From: Terriglobales bacterium
GTDB taxonomy: Bacteria; Acidobacteriota; Terriglobia; Terriglobales; Acidobacteriaceae
Assembly (NCBI GenBank): GCA_030038475.1
Contig: JASHOU010000032.1
Span: forward strand, 1-50,318
Length of the DNA: 50,318 nucleotides
Direction: 5' to 3'
Both the position numbers and the translations under genes were made by a program. Below the pieces are notes generated by a model. It was given only the letters and a program-made list of their open reading frames with translations. It had not been told where the DNA came from and searched no databases. Position 1 is the first letter of the stretch. Each line of letters starts with the position of its first letter. This document shows positions 8,364 through 17,778 of this stretch, piece after piece.

Positions 8364-9697
8364 AGGCTTAGTTTCCGCAGGGTTCTAACTTCAGAGTAAC
8401 CTTCAGAGTAACTTGGAAGGTTCTTGAGGCTGGCCTCGCGTTCGGCTGGAACTGCCCGTGCTCGAGCGCGAGCCAGGAAAAACGCAGCCAGCACAATGAT
8501 GAGCGGATCTACCGGCCGGAAGTAATAAGTCTCAGGATGCGAGAGATAGTAAGGCAGTGGAAAAAACACAAAGACGATAAGAAAGCGAATTGCCAGCGCC
8601 CGATTCTCTCGCCAAACTCCGCGCAGTCCGGCAAAGGCCAAAACCGTCATCGTCGTACTTAAGAAAATGTTGGGAACATCCAGAGGTTCCTCGGCAAGGT
8701 AAGCGTGATTGAAACTCCAGTACCCCGTCCACATATAAACCACCCGCCGCGCCACGCGGTAAACATATTGCGCCGGATGACTGTCAATGTATTGCCTGGC
8801 CTGCGCCGCCTTATGAGCCATATACGCGGTTTCGCCGCTGCGCGCGTATTCCGCAAGCTCGTCGTCATTATGGTTTGGATGCAGACTGCGGTTCACCCAA
8901 TGTAGCGAGTCAGCGCTATTGCCGATGTACAGCTCCAATCCATAGCCACTGCGGATTGGAATGAACTGATGAAAGGTTCTGTAATTGCGCACAAACCACG
9001 GCGCCATTATCGTCAGTGCTGCGAGGGCCGCCATCGTCAATGGCCACTGCCAGCTTCGCCCACTCTGCCTGCGCCGCCAGCAACTCCACAAGCCCAACAG
9101 CGGAACTACCGACAGCACGACCGGCTCCGTCAACGCCGCCACGCCGCCCAGCGCGCCGAACGCCAGCCACCCCGCGTCGCCAGACTCCTCCAGGCGCAGC
9201 GACCACAGAAATAGCATGGCCAAAAGCAGAGTTACCAGACACGTTGACCAAGCCCAGTCAGCGCCGTAGTAAATTCCATAAGGCGAAAATGCCCAACCCC
9301 ACCCCGCCCATTTCGCTACACGCAAATCGAAGCAGCGACGCGCGAGCAGAAATACGGGAATGCACGTGAGCGCCGAAAAAACGCTGTTCAGCGCAAGTGC
9401 GGCCACGATCGATGCCGTGGAGTACGTTCCGAAGAGCCAAAATATGCCGGCAAGCAAGTACGCGTATATCGGAGGAAGCACCGCCGTCGGCCCCGTGTTA
9501 GCGAATACATTTCCGAACCCGTGTCCAGTGGCCAATGAACGTGCTACACGCCCGAAAGCCCAGTGTTCCAACACAAACGGATCGAGCCAGTCATGATAAA
9601 GAAACGGAATGACCGCCAGCCGCACCGCCAGCGCCGTCATGACCATCGGCCAGTAAATGCTAACCCCGGCTGTTTTCCGTTCCAGCGTTGTTATCAT
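8354..9697 (-). CDS. multi-spanning GT-C glycosyltransferase-like protein (GT39/ArnT-type)
   Basis: A polytopic membrane protein of about 447 residues with 9-11 predicted helices, resembling dolichyl-phosphate-mannose/ArnT-type GT-C glycosyltransferases that use polyprenyl-phosphate sugars. The first extracytoplasmic loop carries acidic residues typical of the GT-C active site (FLYHDWLDPFVLEHW), followed by GPTAVLPPIYAYLLAG. Later segments include IMAPWFVRNYRTFHQFIPIRSG, characteristic of this group. The C-terminus contains a 12-bp tandem duplication (8389-8412) giving YSEGYSEV. The stop overlaps the permease frame by 10 nt. Acceptor and sugar are not evident. Confidence 0.8.
   Translation of the reverse strand: MITTLERKTAGVSIYWPMVMTALAVRLAVIPFLYHDWLDPFVLEHWAFGRVARSLATGHGFGNVFANTGPTAVLPPIYAYLLAGIFWLFGTYSTASIVAALALNSVFSALTCIPVFLLARRCFDLRVAKWAGWGWAFSPYGIYYGADWAWSTCLVTLLLAMLFLWSLRLEESGDAGWLAFGALGGVAALTEPVVLSVVPLLGLWSCWRRRQSGRSWQWPLTMAALAALTIMAPWFVRNYRTFHQFIPIRSGYGLELYIGNSADSLHWVNRSLHPNHNDDELAEYARSGETAYMAHKAAQARQYIDSHPAQYVYRVARRVVYMWTGYWSFNHAYLAEEPLDVPNIFLSTTMTVLAFAGLRGVWRENRALAIRFLIVFVFFPLPYYLSHPETYYFRPVDPLIIVLAAFFLARARARAVPAEREASLKNLPSYSEGYSEVRTLRKLSLCM
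8389..8412. repeat. 12-bp tandem duplication in the GT-C gene
   Basis: CTTCAGAGTAAC occurs twice in direct succession (8389-8400 and 8401-8412), in frame near the C-terminus of the minus-strand membrane protein. It adds four residues without breaking the frame. This looks like replication slippage. Confidence 0.8.
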
Positions 9698-9779
9698 TAT
9701 TATTAGGGTCTGAAAGCTGCGCCACTTGTTATTACTGCGTCGGCTTACGCTCTGCTTGCCATGACTTACTCTATCTTAC

Positions 9780-11372
9780 TCATTCAACTCGGCAAACCGA
9801 TACTTCCTGGTTGCGATAGGGACACTCCAAACCCTGAACTCCGGGCACGGCTAGAACCACCCAATCAACACCGAAGTCTGCCTTCAACCGCAAAAAGTCC
9901 GGCCTCGTAAAATTCTTCCATCCGAGTTGCGCATCCACTTCTCGTTGCCAGCGCGGCGCCAGCCGCGGCACTCGCGCCACCATTCCCGCGTCCTTCACCG
10001 CGTCAGCCAGCACGCTGCGCTCTGCCAGTGCGCGAAACCCATGGTAGTCTTCGCCCTGCGCCTGTAGATAGTATGGATCCAGCGCGAACTCGCTGTTGAT
10101 CGGCGTATTTCCCCGAATCCAGAGGAATGCTTGCACCCAGCCATTGCGCGATGGTAGGCCCGGAAGTTCCAAATGCGCGGTTGCCGCATACATCTGCCGC
10201 TGCGCGTAAAACATTCCGCAGGCGAGCGGCACAAACAGAAGCGCCCAGCGTAGGACATGTCGTTTCAATAGATATTGGCCAAGCAATCCTCCCGTCAGCA
10301 GCACGAGCAGCAGATACACAAGATGGAGGAAGCGCATCGGCTCCAGTGGCCACAGGCGTTCCAATCGTGGAGAGAGCAAAATAATCAGCGCCACCATCAG
10401 TTGAAATACGCCAAAGTACACCAGACGCTCTGAAACTCGCTCCAACACAGTCGAGCCCTGCCGCCGTGCCAATGCGCGAAACCACCACAGCAAAGCCAGT
10501 GGCGCCACCACCCCGAGCAATTCATACCAATGCCAGCGCGGAACAAAATAAAACGGCCGCGTGGCGGCTGCCTGCCGCCATGCATCCGACGCCGGATCGA
10601 AAATCCACCCCAACGGCAACGACAATGCTGCCAGCGCCTGCGCATGCCGTCGCGATCTTTGCTCCGCTGGCTTCCACATCAGAAAGATGCAATACATCGC
10701 CCCAAACGCGGCCATGATCGCATGTGCGGAAAACGCAAACAGCAGCAGCGCAATTGCGGCCAGCCATTGCTCGTCAATCGTCGCGACGATCGCCGCCAGA
10801 ATTACGGCTGTGGCCAATGCCCGCGGGTGCAGATGCGGATCGGTCAACGTCAATCCCGTGCCTGAAACGGGCAGGCTCAGAAGAACGGCTACCAGCGTTA
10901 CTGCCGCCCACTGCGCGTGTGCTTCCGCGAAACAGCGCCGGCCGATGCGCCAGCAACCCCACAAAATGAGAAATGTAACCGCCCACTGCCAAAATAAAAT
11001 GCCCCATTCCAGGGGCACGTGGGTCCATCGCAATGAAGATGCGACTAATCTATCGAAAATTGTTGCTTGAAACTGCAATCGAAAAAAATCCGCATCATGC
11101 GGAAACAAGGCCGGGTTGAGATCCTGCTTGATCGCCGCTAGGTAGAATGCATCATCCTCCAACCCGGGATGATATCCCTGGACCACAATGGCTAGCGTTG
11201 TCAGCAGCACCAAGGCTACCAACTGCACAACCCATCGCGACTCGCGAGCGCATAATTCCGGTCCTAAAGGCGACGGTGGACGCGGCCTTTCGTAATCGGC
11301 CCCAGAGCCGTAACGCTCCTCGTCGAGCTCTGGCTGGGGACTTCTCCGGTTGAAAATTCCCAATCGTTCCAT
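9780..11372 (-). CDS. large polytopic membrane protein, GT-C-like, unknown function
   Basis: About 530 residues with roughly ten hydrophobic helices. After a cytoplasmic N-terminus and first helix (VVQLVALVLLTTLAIVVQGY) comes a loop with DDAFYLAAIKQDLNP and FPHDADFFRLQFQ; acidic residues at this place suggest a GT-C-like arrangement. A non-membranous C-terminal domain of about 100 residues follows the last helix (FALDPYYLQAQGEDYHGF, DFGVDWVVLAV). The frame is open further upstream to 11603, but that extension is low-complexity and unlike a protein start, so the ATG at 11372 (MERLGIFNRR) is preferred; its ribosome-binding site is weak. It lies 82 nt upstream of the GT39-like gene on the same strand, probably co-transcribed. 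Confidence 0.7.
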   Translation of the reverse strand: MERLGIFNRRSPQPELDEERYGSGADYERPRPPSPLGPELCARESRWVVQLVALVLLTTLAIVVQGYHPGLEDDAFYLAAIKQDLNPALFPHDADFFRLQFQATIFDRLVASSLRWTHVPLEWGILFWQWAVTFLILWGCWRIGRRCFAEAHAQWAAVTLVAVLLSLPVSGTGLTLTDPHLHPRALATAVILAAIVATIDEQWLAAIALLLFAFSAHAIMAAFGAMYCIFLMWKPAEQRSRRHAQALAALSLPLGWIFDPASDAWRQAAATRPFYFVPRWHWYELLGVVAPLALLWWFRALARRQGSTVLERVSERLVYFGVFQLMVALIILLSPRLERLWPLEPMRFLHLVYLLLVLLTGGLLGQYLLKRHVLRWALLFVPLACGMFYAQRQMYAATAHLELPGLPSRNGWVQAFLWIRGNTPINSEFALDPYYLQAQGEDYHGFRALAERSVLADAVKDAGMVARVPRLAPRWQREVDAQLGWKNFTRPDFLRLKADFGVDWVVLAVPGVQGLECPYRNQEVSVCRVE

Positions 11373-11766
11373 GATTTGCGCGAACTTCGATTGGTGCGAA
11401 CTTCCTCGCCCACAAGTCGCTTCCAGAAGAGGCAGGTAGCAACCGGCGTGGCCAACCCTTCCAATTAGACTACCAATCCAGTGTAGAAGCATCAGCAAGT
11501 GTAGATGTGGGAGCCGGATGGAATTAGCGCTCGCTGGACAGCCGTATTCGCGTCTCGCAGCCGTGTTTTGTATTTCCGCGGAAGGCAAAGGCCGGAAGAT
11601 CATCTAGAAGGTCGCTCCCGTCAGTGGGAAATCATCCTCAGGAAATCCCAGCGAAAAACTAGAGAAAACAACGGAAGAGCCGATTCCATATCTGGGGCGG
11701 CAGAGTGCCATTGGCATCCAACGCAGTCCCAGCGAATGCGCTTATCGCGTCTGAGGATTGCCCGGT

Positions 11767-13173
11767 ATGGGAAAGATTCGTCTTCTGGTATTCGCAATCG
11801 TGGTTTTGGTCGCCGCAGCCACTCTTATGAGTTTAAACGGCTGTGGCACTGCAAACTCGCTCACACAGCCCTCAAAGATTCAGCATGTAGTCGTGATCTT
11901 CCAGGAAAACCGTACCACTGACAATCTCTTTCAGGACCCCGTCCTGATCGGCAGAGGCGCAGACATCGCACAAAGTGGCGTGGACTCGAATGGCCATACA
12001 ATCCGGCTAAACAAAATCGACGCGGTCACGGATTACGACCTTGCCCATACTCACCAGGCTTTTACTCTGATGTGCAACTTGGATAAAGACACAGGACAAT
12101 GTCAAATGAATGGGGCGAATCTTGTTCCCGATTACTGTGCATCCGGCGCCACCGACTGCCCGGCGCCAGACTTGTCTTTCGGTTATGTCAACCCTGATGA
12201 GTTGCAACCCTATTTCCAATTAGCAGAACAATACACATTCGGCGATCGCATGTTCCAGACCAATCAAGGGCCGAGTATGCCGGCCCATCAGTTCATACTT
12301 TCCGGAACCTCAGCTCCCGCGGCAGACAGCAATCTATTTGCAGCGGAGAATCCGGACCAGGACAGCGGATGTGATGCGCCCGCGACTTCCACAGTCGATC
12401 TGATCGGTCCAACAGGCACCGAAACCTCCAATGCTCCAATCTATCCGTGTTTTGAGCATCAAACTCTGACCGATCTGCTGGAGGCGAGATCGTTAACTTG
12501 GCGATATTACACACCGTCGGGTTGGGCGATCTGGAATGCCCCGGAGGCAATTCGACATATATGCGGGCCGCAGACCGGCGCCCAAGGCACCACCTGCCAA
12601 GGGTCGGATTTTACCCAGAATGTAATCATCAGTCCGACTCAAGTTTTGAATGACATCGCTAATCAGCAACTGCGAAACGTGAGTTGGGTGATTCCAAGCG
12701 GCCAGGCGTCCGATCATGCCGGTCCGAGTAATGGAACCGGGCCATCGTGGGTGGCCTCGGTCGTAAATGAGATCGGCAACAGCCCTTATTGGGCTAACAC
12801 AGCAATCTTCATTACGTGGGATGACTGGGGAGGTTGGTATGATCACGTTCCACCTCCACAGGTGCTCCTCGATTGCGCTCAGTGGGGTTGCGGCTACATA
12901 TATGGTTTCCGTGTTCCACTGATCGTTGTTTCGCCTTACGCGAGAGCCAAATATATATCTCACGTACAGCATGACTTCGGCAGCATATTAAAGTTCATCG
13001 AACGCAATTTCGCACTGCCGACGCTCGGTTATGCCGACGTAGCGGCCGATGACTTATCCGACTGCTTCGACTTTAGTCAGGCGCCTTTGACTTTTCAGAC
13101 CATTCAAGCACCTGTAAATGCTCAGTATTTCCTAAACAACAAAATCCCGCCAACCGATCCAGACGACGACTAA
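11767..13173 (+). CDS. phosphoesterase lipoprotein (PF04185 family)
   Basis: The second PF04185 phosphoesterase of the window, about 469 residues. The N-terminus is a lipoprotein signal: basic MGKIR, a hydrophobic core and a lipobox ending LNGC, so it is probably membrane-anchored. The first active-site motif is IQHVVVIFQENRTTDNLFQD, where the Ser/Thr and Asp pattern follows the family (ENRTTDNLF versus ENRSFDHVF in its paralogue). The second block is IFITWDDWGGWYDHVPPP, then RVPLIVVSPYARAKYISH and DFGSILKFIERNF. ATG 11767 is preferred over TTG 11758, because GAGG at 11753-11756 is correctly spaced only for the ATG. It is on the opposite strand to its larger paralogue and separately transcribed. 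Substrate unknown. Confidence 0.9.
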   Translation: MGKIRLLVFAIVVLVAAATLMSLNGCGTANSLTQPSKIQHVVVIFQENRTTDNLFQDPVLIGRGADIAQSGVDSNGHTIRLNKIDAVTDYDLAHTHQAFTLMCNLDKDTGQCQMNGANLVPDYCASGATDCPAPDLSFGYVNPDELQPYFQLAEQYTFGDRMFQTNQGPSMPAHQFILSGTSAPAADSNLFAAENPDQDSGCDAPATSTVDLIGPTGTETSNAPIYPCFEHQTLTDLLEARSLTWRYYTPSGWAIWNAPEAIRHICGPQTGAQGTTCQGSDFTQNVIISPTQVLNDIANQQLRNVSWVIPSGQASDHAGPSNGTGPSWVASVVNEIGNSPYWANTAIFITWDDWGGWYDHVPPPQVLLDCAQWGCGYIYGFRVPLIVVSPYARAKYISHVQHDFGSILKFIERNFALPTLGYADVAADDLSDCFDFSQAPLTFQTIQAPVNAQYFLNNKIPPTDPDDD

Positions 13174-13482
13174 TAATCGACATGTCGGGAGTAGTATCAA
13201 ACCAAAAATGGCGAGGAAATTCTCCGCTCATTTCGTCTGGAGTTCACGAGCAATTAAGTAACTGGTAAGTTGGTGCAACCAGTTTCCACCTCGCGGTTAA
13301 ACTTGGACGTTTACCAACGACTAACCTGCGACTCCCCCATCTCGTCTCGAGCCTTTGTTTCAGATCTGGAATACCGGTCGACTTGATCACGGAATGTGAG
13401 AGGATGCCTACATTCCCCATGCAGCTAAAATACACCCATGATAATCTTCGCTGAAATGTGCAGACTCTTACTGGAGGGGGAT
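13174..13482 (+). other. 309-nt intergenic region
   Basis: No gene seen. It contains one inverted repeat, AACTGGT (13260-13266) and ACCAGTT (13278-13284), with an 11-nt loop and no U-tract, and at its end a very strong Shine-Dalgarno (GGAGGGGG, about 13473-13480) for the next gene. No good promoter was recognised. Confidence 0.5.
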
Positions 13483-15042
13483 ATGAAAAAAGGACCATAT
13501 ATATTGGACATCACACTAATTGTTTCGGCACTCCTCGCGTGGCGGCAATGGCTATGCATCGGCCTTCTGTTCGCATCGTTGTCAACGCTGGCGCAGATTA
13601 CTGCCATTCCGCCAAATGTTCCGAGCCCCGATCCGCCAAAGTGGAACGCTAAACCAAGTCAAAGCCTTACTATGCAGGATAGCAATTTGTCTGGCAGAGC
13701 GGAGCCTCCTCAACTGAGCGCGCTAGAGGATGCTGTTTCGAACGCCACAAACCTGCTTTCAAATAATAGCGTCCAAAGGTGTGATGAGTTTCCTGGAGCT
13801 TCGTTAGATGTGCAGTTGAACGCATGTATATCGGCGGCCGCAGCCACCAAAGTGGGCGCTGAAGGCATTGCTGATGCTACAAGATTGCGTAGTGGCATCA
13901 TTGCGGCTCAAGTAGACGTAGGAAATCATGAAGGCACCAACAACGTTGTATTACTCATGCCGAAAACCGCGTCGTGGGCTGTAACTATAACCGATGGAAA
14001 GTCCTGCGGTATCATGCTTCATACCAAGTCGGCCATGATAAGTCTCGGCAACAATAGTAACGGAACACAGATGAACATCGTGGCTGCCAATAAGAGTACT
14101 AAAGTTGTCGCTATAGTCTGTACCGACCCTGATCCTCCAGAGGGAGGAGCTTATGTTATGGCGGAAGGATTCGGTGTCGTCAATGACGTCGGCGCTACTT
14201 TGGCGAGCGCAGCTTTCACCGTGAATTTTGTTTTCGACAATTCCATATTTAGAAACATAGCTGTCGGGGCAACGAGCGGAACTGCGATGACCGTTACCGG
14301 CGCGTGCTGCGGCACGGCTTTCTATGACCTGCTTGTCGATTGCCACTCGAGAAAGGGCTGCGTTCCCCTGACGTTGGGCGGTATGATTACCAGCCACGGA
14401 ATCGAATCCGTTGGTTTTTTCAACGCCTCTATCGGTCACCCCGGCATGGGACTGCACAACATCTCTATCTCATCCAACGCATCAAATGAAAATATAAATT
14501 GGTACAACTTGTATATGGAGCCGAATGCTGTCGACACAAGCACGGCCCTGTTTGAGATTGGTGCCAAAGCTCATGATGTGAATATTTACGGCGCGGTCGC
14601 ATCCAACGCCGCTAGCGGGTCGACGGCCTACATGGTCGATGTTGCTTCATGGCCAGGACCGGCTAATGATACATTCAGTGGCCTTAAATCGCAGACTTAC
14701 AACCTGGTCAACGATCACGTAACGGGATTGACTATCAAGGGCGATCCCAACTACGGGGCGAGCGCACTCTATGTCTCCGGCACTTCTATATTAACGTCGG
14801 CGAAAGCCGTTGTATTGGATCAGACGACAGCTAATCATTTCGCAGGAGTGTCTACTTGCTCAGGCGGAACTAAGATGATCACGTTACCCATTACTTATCA
14901 CTCGCAGCCGGTTGTTATGATATTTGACGAAACAACCGTCGGCGGCGTGAAGCTCGGCAGCAAATCGGGCAGTGGGTTCACGGTCTCTTGCGTTGGATCA
15001 ACAGACACCTTCGATTGGATGGTGATAGGGAACCCCGATTAA
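13483..15042 (+). CDS. secreted beta-rich protein of unknown function, possible parallel beta-helix
   Basis: About 519 residues with a membrane or signal segment near the N-terminus (WLCIGLLFASLSTLAQ). The mature part is rich in Asn, Ser, Thr and Gly with short hydrophobic strands (VNFVFDNSIFRNIAVGATSG, GLHNISISSNAS, NINWYNLYMEP), as in right-handed beta-helix proteins. The last about 70 residues form a distinct module (TKMITLPITYHSQPVVMIFD, GFTVSCVGSTDTFDWMVIGN) resembling C-terminal modules of fibre or spike proteins. The ATG at 13483 is chosen because GGAGGGGG lies 2-9 nt before it; the longer frame from 13438 has none. No catalytic residues are evident. It is followed by another secreted fibre-like protein on the same strand. 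Confidence 0.7.
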   Translation: MKKGPYILDITLIVSALLAWRQWLCIGLLFASLSTLAQITAIPPNVPSPDPPKWNAKPSQSLTMQDSNLSGRAEPPQLSALEDAVSNATNLLSNNSVQRCDEFPGASLDVQLNACISAAAATKVGAEGIADATRLRSGIIAAQVDVGNHEGTNNVVLLMPKTASWAVTITDGKSCGIMLHTKSAMISLGNNSNGTQMNIVAANKSTKVVAIVCTDPDPPEGGAYVMAEGFGVVNDVGATLASAAFTVNFVFDNSIFRNIAVGATSGTAMTVTGACCGTAFYDLLVDCHSRKGCVPLTLGGMITSHGIESVGFFNASIGHPGMGLHNISISSNASNENINWYNLYMEPNAVDTSTALFEIGAKAHDVNIYGAVASNAASGSTAYMVDVASWPGPANDTFSGLKSQTYNLVNDHVTGLTIKGDPNYGASALYVSGTSILTSAKAVVLDQTTANHFAGVSTCSGGTKMITLPITYHSQPVVMIFDETTVGGVKLGSKSGSGFTVSCVGSTDTFDWMVIGNPD

Positions 15043-15409
15043 TATGCGCGGAAGCATGGCAGCGAAGAGCAACGCGTTGCCACATTTACAACTGCACGTT
15101 GCCCGCAAACCACCAGTTTGAATTTGCCGCTGGATCGAGAAAACGTCGATTCGGCACATCCAACGACGCTTGCGCGCCGCCCATGTGCAGCCTGCTTGAA
15201 GGAAATGAAGGCTTCGGAAGCTGCCGGAGCGCGATTTATGCGGGCACGGCGAGCCGAAAATTTTATCTCAGTGGATTGCGAAATCCGAGAGAATGCGGCT
15301 GCGGGTAACGAAGTAGCTTCCTTCCGCACGCGCGTGTAATTTTTTAGTTGACTTCCATTCCTTTTCTGGCTTACCGTTAGCCACTCACATCACAACCCAG
15401 GAGGTTCCT
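15043..15409 (+). other. 367-nt intergenic region
   Basis: No gene supported. Short frames on both strands lack ribosome-binding sites and recognisable motifs. A possible weak promoter precedes the next gene: TTGACT (15348-15353), an 18-nt gap, then TACCGT (15372-15377). The Shine-Dalgarno GGAGG is at 15400-15404. Confidence 0.4.
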
Positions 15410-17578
15410 GTGCGTACGTGCATCCGATCTATGCCAGTATTCGTGTGTCTAGCGACTTTGTTCCTCGTCTTTCAAACCCAGGTCTTGTCGGCGCAAGAGG
15501 CGCCGGTGAAAGGTGGTGTTACGGCAACCGTGGCAAGTGAGCCACAGATTTCGTCCTCGTCGTCCCAAGTCGTGCCGGCGCTGCCGGTTCCTCGTTTGAT
15601 CAAATTCGGCGGCGTCGCGAAAGATGCTTCAGGCCAAGTGCTCAGCGGGGTTGTGGGAATCACCTTCTCGATCTACGCCACCCAAGAGGGCGGCACGCCG
15701 CTCTGGACGGAAACGCAGAACCTTGACTTGGATGTCCATGGCCACTATGGGGCTCTGCTAGGCTCCAGTCAAAGCGGGGGGGTGCCCCTCGATCTGTTCA
15801 CTACGGGTGAGCCGCGCTGGCTGGGAGCGAAGTTGGAGCTGCCCGGCGAAGTGGAGCAGCCGCGCATATTGCTGGTAAGTGTTCCTTACGCATTGAAGGC
15901 TGCTGACGCGGATACGGTCGGAGGTATGCCGGCTTCGGCGTTCATGCTCGCACCGACCGCCTCTTCTTCCGTGGTCGCAGCGGTCGCTTCTTCTAATACA
16001 CCCGGCGGCGCGAAGTCCGAAGTCAAATCGGGTGCAAAGAAAGAATTCTCAAGCACAGGTACACAGTATTACGTTCCCGTCTTTACCGACAATTTGGGCG
16101 ATATAGGGAACTCGACTATCACTCAATCTCCTAACGGCAACGTCGGGATTGGAGATACCAACCCGGTCAATGCAAGGATGGTAATTGTGGGAAACGGCGG
16201 AGCCATCCTGAACGCGTCGAATGACGTGGATACAGATTTTTATATCGATCTGACTGCGCCAGGCGCTAGCCTGCCGTATACCCAGTTCGGCCCGGGAGCG
16301 CCCAGCAATCTGGCCTTGGCGGTGGGCGGGGTAGCGTACCTGTGGTTAACGAACACGGGAAACATTGGCGTTGACGCCTACCCAGGATCTACGTATAGCC
16401 TCGATGTCGAGCCGAATACGGCTGGCACGGCGGGCGGGTTGAACGTAAACAATACGAACAGTGCCAATACTGTCGATGGGATTGACGTTTACTCTGCCAA
16501 TGGGTATGGGATTTATAGCACGACCAACAGCGCCTATGCCGTCTACGATCTCGCTTTCAACTCGGGAGGCATATTAACCGGTGCCGACTTCGATGGCATC
16601 GACAGTTTTGGCGGGGGGGTCGGAGGATACTTCAACGGTTATTCCGGCGGCAACTCTTCGGTGACCGATACCGATATCACTGACTACGCCGGAGCCTTCG
16701 GCGGGGAATTTGGACCCACAACGGAGAACTTCGGTCTATATGGCTACAGCGCGAGCGCTCTTGGAATTGGGACTTACGGCCAAGCTATCGCCGCCAGCAC
16801 CGAAGGCAGCTTGTACGGCGGTCAAGGACCGTGGGGCGTTTGGGGCGACACTAACACCAGCAGCGGTTATGGGAGCGCTATACTAGCCACGGGTGACGAT
16901 AACTACGCCGTGATCGCGGTGAACAACAGTCCCTCGGGCTGGAGCACGTCTTGGTTTGAGAACGATGAGACTTCGGCTAACAACGACTGGATACTGCACA
17001 CCTACGGCGGTGGCTACGGCGGGGAGTGCACTATCGACGTCAGCGGCAACTTGACCTGCAACGGTACCATCAGCGGTGTTGTTGGGGTAGAAGGCGGATC
17101 GAAGAAAGTGGCTGTGAACTCCATCCAATCCCCGGAGAACTGGTTCGAAGATGCAGGCAGCGGTCAGCTCGCCAGTGGAGAGGCCGTCATTAACATCGAA
17201 GCTGGTTTCGGACAAACAGTCAATACGGGCGTGGACTACCACGTATTCCTAACGCCCAACGGCGATTGCAAGGGACTCTACGTCGCGCAAAAATCGGCTA
17301 CGTCGTTTGTGGTACGGGAGTTGGGCGGCGGAACCTCCAGCATTGCGTTTGACTACCGCATTATGGCCAAGCGCAAGGGCTTCGAACAGGCCCGGCTTGT
17401 CGACGTGACGCAAGAATACAATGGGAAGAATCGTCCGCGCCGTGCCAGCGTTGCAAAGCATATGCCGACGGCAAAGGAGATGAGACAGCGAATGGCAAAG
17501 CACGCGCACAAGCCACAGCCGGCAAAGCCAAGGTCGGTCGCTCGAATAGTACCGGCGCCTATCACGCATAAGCGGTAG
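15410..17578 (+). CDS. large secreted fibre-like protein with basic C-terminal tail
   Basis: A 722-residue exported protein. The signal peptide (FVCLATLFLVFQTQVLSAQ) is followed by a Ser-rich linker and a conserved N-terminal module (KFGGVAKDASGQVLSGVVGI ... SVPYALKAADADTVGGMPAS) common in large acidobacterial secreted proteins. The middle, about residues 220-560, is Gly/Asn/Tyr-rich and repetitive, like beta-helical or fibre shafts. A globular module near 570-660 (VNSIQSPENWFEDAGSGQL, DYHVFLTPNGDCKGLYV, FDYRIMAKRKG) resembles tail-fibre ends. The last 45 residues are strongly basic. The start is GTG at 15410 with GGAGG five nt upstream. A strong terminator follows. Function unknown; a surface or matrix role is inferred only from architecture. 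Confidence 0.75.
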   Translation: MRTCIRSMPVFVCLATLFLVFQTQVLSAQEAPVKGGVTATVASEPQISSSSSQVVPALPVPRLIKFGGVAKDASGQVLSGVVGITFSIYATQEGGTPLWTETQNLDLDVHGHYGALLGSSQSGGVPLDLFTTGEPRWLGAKLELPGEVEQPRILLVSVPYALKAADADTVGGMPASAFMLAPTASSSVVAAVASSNTPGGAKSEVKSGAKKEFSSTGTQYYVPVFTDNLGDIGNSTITQSPNGNVGIGDTNPVNARMVIVGNGGAILNASNDVDTDFYIDLTAPGASLPYTQFGPGAPSNLALAVGGVAYLWLTNTGNIGVDAYPGSTYSLDVEPNTAGTAGGLNVNNTNSANTVDGIDVYSANGYGIYSTTNSAYAVYDLAFNSGGILTGADFDGIDSFGGGVGGYFNGYSGGNSSVTDTDITDYAGAFGGEFGPTTENFGLYGYSASALGIGTYGQAIAASTEGSLYGGQGPWGVWGDTNTSSGYGSAILATGDDNYAVIAVNNSPSGWSTSWFENDETSANNDWILHTYGGGYGGECTIDVSGNLTCNGTISGVVGVEGGSKKVAVNSIQSPENWFEDAGSGQLASGEAVINIEAGFGQTVNTGVDYHVFLTPNGDCKGLYVAQKSATSFVVRELGGGTSSIAFDYRIMAKRKGFEQARLVDVTQEYNGKNRPRRASVAKHMPTAKEMRQRMAKHAHKPQPAKPRSVARIVPAPITHKR

Positions 17579-17634
17579 CCCTGTTGATCACTTGGCAGAG
17601 CGAAGTTATTGTCTCAGCCACGAGCTAGTACGAG

Positions 17635-17693
17635 GAGCATTCCACGGCCCGTCCGATACGCTGGACGGGCCGATGGGATGCTCTCTTGGTTTT
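17635..17693 (+). terminator. strong intrinsic terminator
   Basis: GGCCCGTCC (17646-17654) pairs perfectly with GGACGGGCC (17663-17671) over an 8-nt loop. Outer arms GAGCAT (17635-17640) and ATGCTC (17678-17683) extend the stem through small internal loops. TCTTGGTTTT follows on the plus strand, so it terminates the 722-aa gene 57 nt after its stop. The minus strand has no U-tract after the stem. Confidence 0.85.
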
Positions 17694-17778
17694 AAGTGGA
17701 AGCGCGCCGGAAGACCTTCTCGGCAGGCGAAACAGCGATAAGCCCGGTTTTTGGGTGAGGTGCTCTTAGATTCGGGTT

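Noticed and set aside
15039-15329. Possible 96-codon gene on the minus strand in the 15.0-15.4 kb gap
   Set aside because: No ribosome-binding site, no motif, atypical composition and overlap with the end of the preceding gene.
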